Part shown: piece by piece, positions 57,502-64,000 of the stretch | Numbering within the stretch: the stretch's first letter is position 1 | Layout of the letters: every line of letters begins with the position of its first letter | Assembly: GCA_016710765.1 (NCBI GenBank) | Contig: JADJUJ010000003.1 | Location: 62,001-126,000 of the forward strand | DNA: 64,000 nucleotides | From: Lewinellaceae bacterium | GTDB taxonomy: Bacteria; Bacteroidota; Bacteroidia; Chitinophagales; Saprospiraceae | Reading direction: 5' to 3' | The notes under the pieces: model-generated | What the model was told of the DNA's origin: nothing | The model's input: the letters and a program-made list of their open reading frames with translations, nothing else | Database searches by the model: none | Translations under genes and position numbers: made by a program

Positions 57502-57924
57502 ATGACAACTAAACTTCTCTCCCTCACCTTCCTCCTTACGTTTACTGTGTCGGCGTTTGCACAAACTGCCGAAAAAACCCTGTCCAAATCCTTTAACACG
57601 GAAGGTAAAACCCGCATCAGTTTCGAACTACCCGGCAATGTTGATCTCAAGATTTGGGACCAACCCACCATCAAGGTGGAGGTGCGCATAGCATTGCCCA
57701 ATGGCAGCGCGTCGATGCTCAATGAACTGGCCAATGTAGGCCGTTACAACATGAGCAGCACGCCCGGCGAACAGGATCTGATCATTTCAGCGCCCAACAT
57801 GTTGCGCTCCGTGAAAGTTAAAGGAGAAACCCTTCTGGAAGTAATGGACTACGTCGTCTACATTCCTGAAGGACTTGAAGTACTGATCGTACGGCCAGGC
57901 GCTGTACTGGCTACGGCCAAGTAG
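57502..57924 (+). CDS. small secreted beta-rich protein (DUF4097-like), paralogue 1
   Basis: About 140 residues from the ATG at 57502, signal peptide MTTKLLSLTFLLTFTVSAFA. The mature part (KTRISFELPGNVDLKIWDQP, VMDYVVYIPEGLEVLIVRPG) looks like the start of a DUF4097-type beta-solenoid but is short. It is related to the next gene: both share a K/R-x-F ... W ... GRYnm pattern. Function unknown; a perfect SD precedes it. Confidence 0.6.
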   Translation: MTTKLLSLTFLLTFTVSAFAQTAEKTLSKSFNTEGKTRISFELPGNVDLKIWDQPTIKVEVRIALPNGSASMLNELANVGRYNMSSTPGEQDLIISAPNMLRSVKVKGETLLEVMDYVVYIPEGLEVLIVRPGAVLATAK

Positions 57925-58058
57925 TACTTGCTACGGACTGGCACCACAATCTAATGGTTGATGCTGCGTTTTAGATGCGGCATTAGAATCCCTGCGGCAA
58001 TGCGTTCTTGCATATGTGCCCCAGGGATTCGACCTTTGCGGGACTCAAGCTTTGAACT

Positions 58059-58481
58059 ATGTGGCTACGGCATCTTTTAACTTTACTGTTTGCATGTGTA
58101 ATTTTTTCGCTCCATGCACAAATGGAGCGCACCATCTATCAGGTATTTGAGGTCGATTCGGCACGCACCGTAACCCTCGATATTGCTGGGATTTATGAAA
58201 TACACCCCTGGGCCGGCACCAATATTCTCGCGGAAACCAATATTCAGATTTGGCATGCCTCTCCGGAAATTCTGGGTTTTTTGATCAAAGAAGGTCGGTA
58301 CGACCTTGTAGCAGAGAAAATTGACGGTGGATTTGAAATTTATACCAAGGACCGCAACCGCAAACCCCTCAAGACCAAAGAAGGCGAGGTCACGGAAATC
58401 GCTACGGCTAAAATTTTTGTTCCCGACTTTTATACCTGGACCCAACAGGAAGGATTAACCTTGCTGCAGCGTAAGCCCTGA
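58059..58481 (+). CDS. small secreted beta-rich protein, paralogue 2
   Basis: A 140-residue protein with a signal peptide (MWLRHLLTLLFACVIFSLHA). Its layout (RTVTLDIAGIYEIHPWAGTN, ILAETNIQIWHASPEIL, FLIKEGRYDLVAEKIDGG) aligns by eye with the previous protein, which has the same length. The two genes are 134 bp apart. They look like a diverged tandem duplication. Function unknown. Confidence 0.6.
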   Translation: MWLRHLLTLLFACVIFSLHAQMERTIYQVFEVDSARTVTLDIAGIYEIHPWAGTNILAETNIQIWHASPEILGFLIKEGRYDLVAEKIDGGFEIYTKDRNRKPLKTKEGEVTEIATAKIFVPDFYTWTQQEGLTLLQRKP

Positions 58482-58550
58482 TATACGTGGTTGCATAGTA
58501 CCTTTATTATTACCCAACACCCATTTTCCTGATAGCAACAGGACACCATC

Positions 58551-60135
58551 ATGCCGCAATTACTTGAAATTGTTCTTCGTCCGGAAGACTACCGGAATGA
58601 AGCCCTGATCCGCCAAAAAGCCGCACGGCAGACCGGGCTGCGGCCCGATCAGATTTCCCATCTCGAAATACTGAAATCCTCAATTGATGCCCGCGGGCGC
58701 GACCCGATATACCGACTCCGTACGGAAGTATTTGGCCCTGGGGCTGTTTACCGCTGAGCCGGCGGTGCTGCAGGGCTTCGAGCCGGTCCATTCAAAACAC
58801 AGCGTGCTGATTGTTGGCGCCGGTCCTGCGGGTTATTTTGCAGCGCTGGAACTGCTGGAGCAGGGCATCAAGCCCATCGTGCTGGATCGCGGGAAGGACG
58901 TGCGGGCACGCCGTCGCGACCTGCGGGCCATTCAGCAGTTTGGAGAAGTGAACCCCCATTCCAATTATTGCTTTGGTGAAGGCGGGGCTGGAACATACTC
59001 CGATGGCAAACTGTACACCCGATCTGTCAAACGCGGCAGCGTAAAAAAATCGCTGCAACTGCTGGTGGAGCACGGTGCACCCTCCGACATCCTGTATGAG
59101 GCGCACCCGCACATCGGTTCGAACAAGTTGCCGGGCGTAGTGCAAAACATCCGGGAAACCATCCTGCATTACGGTGGCGAAGTGCATTTCGGACAGTTGG
59201 TTACCGATTTTATTGTTCGTGACAACACCATGTTGGGTGTTCGCACGATTACTACAGATCCCGCGGCTCCGGAGACCGGCAAGGAATGGCTGGCCGATGC
59301 TGTTGTGCTGGCTACCGGCCACTCAGCCCGCGATATTTACCAGCTGTTGCATCAAAAAAACATCCTGATTGAAGCCAAGCCATTCGCGTTGGGAGTACGG
59401 GTGGAACATCCGCAGCGTTTGGTCGACAGCGTGCAATACCACCGCAGCGATCGCGGTGAGCACCTGCCCGCAGCGAGTTACAGCCTGGTGTGTCAAGTGG
59501 GCGAAAGGGGGGTGTTCTCTTTCTGTATGTGCCCTGGCGGACTCATCGTTCCTGCTGCCACTGCCCCCGGGGAAATCGTGGTAAATGGCATGAGCATGAG
59601 CCGAAGGGATTCTGCTTTCGCCAATTCTGGTGTGGTTACTGCAGTAGAGGTATCCGATCTGAAGGCTTGGGAACACCACGGCCCGTTGGCTCATCTGGCG
59701 TTTCAGGCGGAAGTGGAACAAACGCTTTTTAAGGCCGGCGACGGCAGCCAGAAAGGGCCTGCGCTCCGCTTGCCCGATTTTATTAAAGGCAAATTATCGG
59801 CGAACTTGCCCGGAAGTTCGTACATCCCGGGTTTGTATCCGGCTCCTTTGTTTGAACTGTTGCCGGGCTTCATTTACCAGCGTTTGCGCGAGGGTCTAAG
59901 CCAGTTTGGCCGTCAGATGCGGGGGTATTATACAGAAGATGCCGTGGTGGTAGGTACCGAAAGCCGCACCAGTTCTCCTGTTCGGATTCCCCGCGACCCA
60001 ATTACCCTGCAGCATCCTCAAATTGCAGGTTTTTACCCCTGTGGAGAAGGCGCAGGCTATGCCGGTGGCATTATTTCTGCGGCGATGGATGGGCAGAATG
60101 TAGCCCTGGCAATTATGAAAAGGGTGAAAGGGTAA
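58551..60135 (+). CDS. COG2509-type FAD-dependent dehydrogenase, frameshifted
   Basis: About 527 residues after correction. An N-terminal ferredoxin-like region (LRPEDYRNEALIRQKAARQT, LEILKSSIDARGRDPIYRLR) is followed, after a frame change near 58725-58750 (one extra base), by a Rossmann fold (HSVLIVGAGPAGYFAALELL). Then come family signatures NPHSNYCFGEGGAGTYSDGK, AVVLATGHSARDIYQLLHQK and GFYPCGEGAGYAGGIISAAM. COG2509 proteins are broadly conserved flavoproteins of unknown substrate. The ATG at 58551 fits the domain start. Confidence 0.85.
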
Positions 60136-60140
60136 TGGGC

Positions 60141-60542
60141 TTAATAATTCAGTTTTTTTCGATTTTCTTTGACGTCCGACCGGACGCGCTTTGCTTTTAG
60201 GCGGGCTTCTTTAATTTTTGTCGGAACAGGCACAACGCGTCTTATTTTTGGTCTGATCAGCGCTTTTTCTACGAGACGCAGCAATTTGGCCGTCGCCAAT
60301 TGCTTGTTTTTAAGTTGGGAGCGGGAAGTCTGGTTGGTAACAATGAGGATGTCTTCGGCTGAAATCTGGTTGGGAAGTTGCTGGCGGAGGCGTGCTTTAT
60401 CGGCTTCCTGTAAGGCATTGGAAGCCCCGATGTGGAATCGGGCTTCCACTTTGGTTTCCACCTTGTTCACATTTTGTCCGCCTTTTCCGCCAGATCGGGC
60501 GGTGCGGAATTCCAGTTCTGAAATCAATTGTTCCTTGTGCAT
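60141..60542 (-). CDS. arfB: peptidyl-tRNA hydrolase ArfB (ribosome rescue)
   Basis: A 133-residue class I release-factor-like protein with the catalytic GGQ in TARSGGKGGQNVNKVETKVE and a basic C-terminal tail (KALIRPKIRRVVPVPTKIKE, RVRSDVKENRKKLNY) that enters the mRNA channel of stalled ribosomes. ArfB/YaeJ frees peptides from non-stop ribosomes. The ATG at 60542 gives the usual length; the frame is open further upstream but that part is not conserved. Confidence 0.9.
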   Translation of the reverse strand: MHKEQLISELEFRTARSGGKGGQNVNKVETKVEARFHIGASNALQEADKARLRQQLPNQISAEDILIVTNQTSRSQLKNKQLATAKLLRLVEKALIRPKIRRVVPVPTKIKEARLKAKRVRSDVKENRKKLNY

Positions 60543-60626
60543 AGCAGGTTTCAAACGCGGACAAGAAACGGATAGTTTCAGGGGTTCGGTATTAATTTGT
60601 TTTTTTGCAAAAAAAATAGCGGCAGT

Positions 60627-62234
60627 ATGATTGAACGGAGCCTGGTTTTTTTCAGAACACTTCCCTTTTCCTGGTTGGTAGGCGCTTGTTTGCTCCTTGC
60701 CTTGCCGGCTTTTTTGGTTCATTTGGGGATGTTTGCCTTTACGGGCGACGAGGCCATCCGCTCCCTGGTAGCATTGGAAATGAAACTGTCGGGCAATTAC
60801 ATTGCCACCACCATGCACGGTGCGGATTACATCAACAAGCCCCCTTTGTTCAACTGGTTTGTACTGCTGGTATCTGATCTGTGGGGGAGCTTTGGGGAGT
60901 GGCCAGCCAGGCTTACCACCCTAATTTTTCTGGGCCTGTTTGGCTATTTGCATTTCCGGGTGCTGTGCCGCCAATTTGACCCTCAAAAAGCGGTGCTTGG
61001 CGCCTTTATGCTGGTAACCAGTGGGCGTTTTCTATTTTACGATTCCATGCTGGGGCTGATCGATACCGCCTTTTCTGCAACTGTGTACGCCTTGTTTATG
61101 AGCATTTGGTTCTTGGGCGATCAAAAGCGTTGGCGAACCCTTTTTGTGGTCAGTTACCTGTTGATGGCGATTGGTTTTTTGCTCAAGGGATTTCCGGCCA
61201 TCGTTTTTCAAGGGTTCAGTTTGTTTGCCGGATTGCTTTTTTTCCGGCAATGGAAAAAAATATTTTCCTGGGAACATGTGGTGGGCGGCTTGCTGTCGCT
61301 GGCCATAATCGGCACTTACCTATGGGTGCTGAGTTGGTACCGACCCCTGGATGTGTTTTTGGAAAATCTTTTGCACGAGTCGACCAAGCGGACCGTTGTG
61401 GCCTACGACTGGGGGCGGTTTTGGAAGCACTTGTTCAAGTTCCCGTTCGACAGTGTCTATCATTTCCTGCCCTGGTCATTACTGATTGTGCTTGGCCTGG
61501 ACCGGAAATTTTGGCAGCGTTTGCGCAGCAATAGGTTTGCCATGTTTAATTTTGTTTTGCTCCTGGTGAATTTGCCGGTGTATTGGACATCTGTACAGGT
61601 GAACGCCAGGTACCTGTTGATGTTTATCCCCTTGTTCAACACCGTGGGTTTGTATTTATGGCAACAGCACCGGGCGGAAAATACAGGGCAGTATCGCCTG
61701 CTGAATGCGCTATTTGGCGCCATGTTGGTTTTGGTAGCCTTGGGCAGTTTATCCCTTCCATTTATTCCAGCAGTGAACTATCTGCCCTGGATTGGGCCCA
61801 TCGCCCTGGGCTTATTCCTTGTGCTGACATTTTTGGCCATTCTTTATTTTAAGGCGCCGGAAAAAAACCTCTGGTGGCTGATCATGGCGTTGCTGGTGGT
61901 GAGGATTGGCTTTGACCTGGTGGTGATTCCGGTGCGCACCGACGAATCCATCGTCACCCGCGCCCGCCGGGACGTACGCGCGCTGGCAGATAAATACGAA
62001 GATCGCAACTGGTATGTGTACGGGGATACCGCCTACATCCGGGAGCCGGTCTCGTTTTACTTCACCCAGCGACTGAACCGGATTATACCACGCACGATGG
62101 ATGCCGGGCAGCCCAATGCTGTTTACATTGTCAGTCCAATGGTAACGCCTGATTTTCCTGGAAAATGTCTGGATACGCTGCAGACGGATTATCCGGAGAT
62201 TAAATTGTTGATTTGTGAAGGGGAGATACAATAG
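60627..62234 (+). CDS. GT39/ArnT-type membrane glycosyltransferase
   Basis: About 535 residues with roughly 11-12 membrane helices. It starts at the ATG at 60627 (MIERSLVFFRTLPFSWLVGA). The first loop has FTGDEAIRSLVALEMKLSGN, matching the catalytic 'DE' loop of polyprenyl-phosphate-sugar transferases, and then YINKPPLFNWFVLLVSDLWG. It would transfer a sugar from a polyprenyl-phosphate donor on the periplasmic side to lipid A, a glycan or a protein. The GT2 gene at 47995 could supply such a donor, though the two are 12 kb apart. It diverges from arfB. Confidence 0.8.
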   Translation: MIERSLVFFRTLPFSWLVGACLLLALPAFLVHLGMFAFTGDEAIRSLVALEMKLSGNYIATTMHGADYINKPPLFNWFVLLVSDLWGSFGEWPARLTTLIFLGLFGYLHFRVLCRQFDPQKAVLGAFMLVTSGRFLFYDSMLGLIDTAFSATVYALFMSIWFLGDQKRWRTLFVVSYLLMAIGFLLKGFPAIVFQGFSLFAGLLFFRQWKKIFSWEHVVGGLLSLAIIGTYLWVLSWYRPLDVFLENLLHESTKRTVVAYDWGRFWKHLFKFPFDSVYHFLPWSLLIVLGLDRKFWQRLRSNRFAMFNFVLLLVNLPVYWTSVQVNARYLLMFIPLFNTVGLYLWQQHRAENTGQYRLLNALFGAMLVLVALGSLSLPFIPAVNYLPWIGPIALGLFLVLTFLAILYFKAPEKNLWWLIMALLVVRIGFDLVVIPVRTDESIVTRARRDVRALADKYEDRNWYVYGDTAYIREPVSFYFTQRLNRIIPRTMDAGQPNAVYIVSPMVTPDFPGKCLDTLQTDYPEIKLLICEGEIQ

Positions 62235-62239
62235 TTAAC

Positions 62240-63648
62240 CTACTGTTTCACAAACTTCCCACTCAACCAGGGCCCTTTGGCCGCGTGAATCCGGACATTG
62301 TAAAAGCCTGCCGGCAGGTTACCGGTCCAAACGGGGTTGCCGGCAGTAACGGTGGTATCCTGCCAGATTTTGCCATCGGCGCCGACAATCTGAACATCCA
62401 GCTTTTCTTTTTTGCCGGTGTTTTCGAAGCGAATCCAGTCGCCGGCGGGGTTTGGATAAACCTTTACGGGCGCCAGTTTTTTGGCATTTTTGGTGCTGGA
62501 AACGGCATTGGCAAACAGCCAGACATAGGCTGCAGGAAATTCCCGGCGCCAGAACCACTCGGAGTGTTGTCCATCGGATGGCACCAAACTAAATTGTTCA
62601 CCGGGTGTAAAGCCTGCGGTAAGCATGGCGTTGGAAACCGCCGCCATATCCTGTGCAACATAAGCGGCTCGTCGCCACCAGCCAGAAAATAAACGCGCAC
62701 ATCGCCTTCCTTGGTGGAACTAGCCACATGATTGGCGGGTTCGTTGCCGGCAAACCAGAAAGCCGGAGAAAAAATGCCGGCCTTGGAAAATACATCCTGG
62801 CGTTCCGACAAGGCGTACATGGAGATGAGTCCGCCCATGCTGCTGCCCATAATACCGGTTGCCTGCCGGCCCGGTAGGGTTCGGTACAGGGAATCGATAT
62901 GCGGTTTGAGGGTATTCACCATGAAATCGACATATAGTTCGCCTTCTCCACCACCATATTGGGTATTTACCCAGGGGGAATACTCATCGAGGCGATGGGT
63001 TCCGCCGTTGTCGATGCCCACCACAATACAGCCGTAATCGCCTTGCTGAAAGAGCAGGTTGAGGGATTCATCCACCTCCCATTCGCCGGAAAAACTGGTG
63101 GCGGCATCAAACAGATTTTGTGCATCGTGCATGTACAGCACCGGATAATTTTTTCCTGAACTGGCATAATCTGGTGGGAGGTATACCCAGATACGGCGGG
63201 TACGATCGAGTTGTGGGATGTAAAAATTGTTGCTCAGAATGTACACATTTGCGGCTGCGGTACTGTTTCCGCCACCTCCGCCAACACCCAGGTCTTCCCA
63301 GCTGGCAATCGTGAGGTTGAGGTTCGAGGGCTGTCCGCTGTAGGTATAGGTGCGGTTGGGCAAATAAGCGCCGCTGGCATTGCCTTCCACGGTATTCCAG
63401 CCGCCGCGCGTAAACTTAAACTCCAGTGCGCCTGGGCTGGGATTGATGGTAATGCTGTACTGTCCGTTGCCCTGGGGCGTGAGGATGTAATTAGGGTCGG
63501 CAGCATCCCAGTTATTGAAATTGCCGACAATGTAGATATTGGCATTGGCGGGTGTATTGGCCGGAACAGCCGTTAGGGTAATGCTGAGTTGAGCCCAGGC
63601 TCCAAATGCGTTGCATAAAATAAGCAGGAGCAATAGTAGTTTTTGCAT
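62240..63648 (-). CDS. T9SS-exported esterase with N-terminal CBM-like domain, frameshifted
   Basis: About 469 residues after correction. A signal peptide (MQKLLLLLLILCNAFGAWAQ) is followed by a starch/glycogen-binding-like CBM domain (IYIVGNFNNWDAADPNYILT) and a putative esterase domain (RRIWVYLPPDYASSGKNYPV, nucleophile in GIMGSSMGGLISMYAL). The C-terminal sorting domain is VKVYPNPAGDWIRFENTGKK to GFYNVRIHAAKGPWLSGKFV. The frame breaks near 62660; one missing base joins them through YVAQDMAAVSNAMLTAGF. The enzyme probably acts outside the cell on an ester-linked glycan. Confidence 0.85.
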
Positions 63649-63678
63649 GTTGGGAATTTATCCTTTGATTTGTACCGA

Positions 63679-63686
63679 CAAAGATA
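63679..63686 (-). promoter_or_regulatory. -7 promoter box for the esterase gene (TATCTTTG)
   Basis: On the minus strand TATCTTTG matches TAnnTTTG, 30 nt before the ATG at 63648. Confidence 0.4.
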
Positions 63687-63692
63687 ACTAAA

Positions 63693-64000
63693 ATGGCGTT
63701 CTCAACCTTTGACCATCAGGAGCCTGATGGAACCGAAAACCCCTGGAGAACCCTGTCGGGCCGGCAGGTGTACGACAACCCATGGATTGCAGTGACACAT
63801 CAGGAAGTGATCAATCCCAGTGGCGGAAAGGGTATTTATGGGTTGGTGCATTTTAAAAACGTTGCCATCGGGGTTATACCCATCGATGATCAGGGATTCA
63901 CCTGGCTGGTGGGCCAATACCGCTATCCACTTGGCCGGTACAGCTGGGAAATCCCCGAGGGCGGCGGACCGCTCGGGCAGCCCTTGCTGGCGGCAGCGCA
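63693..64000 (+). CDS. NUDIX hydrolase, N-terminal part
   Basis: The gene starts at the ATG at 63693 and runs out of the window after 102 codons. The visible part (LSGRQVYDNPWIAVTHQEVI, GQYRYPLGRYSWEIPEGGGP) matches ADP-ribose pyrophosphatase-type NUDIX enzymes, ending just inside the NUDIX box. Substrate specificity lies mostly downstream and cannot be judged. Confidence 0.8.
   Translation, partial: MAFSTFDHQEPDGTENPWRTLSGRQVYDNPWIAVTHQEVINPSGGKGIYGLVHFKNVAIGVIPIDDQGFTWLVGQYRYPLGRYSWEIPEGGGPLGQPLLAAA

Noticed and set aside
1..64000. tRNA, rRNA or riboswitch genes
   Set aside because: I looked for T-loop GGTTCGAAT-type motifs and conserved rRNA or riboswitch cores in the gaps and found none I could support.

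Overview
The window reads as a chromosomal segment of a Bacteroidota bacterium, most likely in or near the Saprospiria/Chitinophagia. The evidence is two C-terminal type IX secretion sorting domains, gldA-gldF, a PorG-like DUF6089 barrel, a GldM-like fragment, families typical of the phylum (DUF4105/Lnb, DUF4838, DUF5916, DUF1460, DUF4112), and many copies of the Bacteroidota -7 promoter box TAnnTTTG upstream of starts. Classical Shine-Dalgarno sites are almost absent. I see no rRNA, tRNA, CRISPR array, prophage or plasmid functions.

Layout. 1-2.1 kb: end of a LysM protein, a DUF4112 membrane protein and a DUF4105 (Lnb-like) protein, then a three-unit 150-167 bp repeat. 2.7-6.4 kb, minus strand: a WD40 protein translationally coupled to kynurenine 3-monooxygenase, and a TolC-like channel. 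6.6-9.6 kb: small envelope proteins, ruvX and peptide deformylase. 9.8-16.3 kb: a complete TetR/TolC/adaptor/RND efflux operon. 16.8-25.2 kb: secreted or TPR proteins, a DUF4838 protein, a two-gene reverse cassette with a HExxH metallopeptidase flanked by a duplicated gene end, and a T9SS cargo protein. 25.3-31.7 kb: dnaE and a DUF5916 outer-membrane-type protein. 31.8-34.2 kb is an accessory pocket: TfoX-like protein, a GldM-like gene with an in-frame stop, six palindromic REP-like units and a Y1 (HUH) transposase. 34.3-48 kb: beta-barrel, LAS-type peptidase, DadA-like oxidase, panD, SIMPL protein, DUF1460 hydrolase, OmpA protein, gldA-gldF, thiol-disulfide protein and VOC protein. 48-64 kb: polyprenol-phosphate glycosyltransferase, an HD-PycTM (Pycsar-effector-type) fusion, a ~1570-residue WD40/TPR protein, gpsA, a PhoD-like phosphatase, two small paralogous secreted proteins, a COG2509 flavoprotein, arfB, a GT39-type glycosyltransferase, a T9SS-exported esterase and the start of a NUDIX hydrolase.

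At least 13 genes are split by single-base indels (about 16 events, 12 of them apparent deletions, many at short homopolymers), including the essential genes dnaE and def. This points to uncorrected sequencing or assembly errors rather than mass pseudogenisation. Split genes are therefore given as single features with the inferred frameshift position.

The most unusual items are the orphan HD-PycTM fusion (48747-49976), the REP-like cluster next to its probable transposase (33197-34150), the GldM-like gene with one stop codon, the duplicated DUF4838 gene end around the peptidase cassette, and two promoters whose -7 boxes lie only 3 nt from the start codon (near-leaderless genes).
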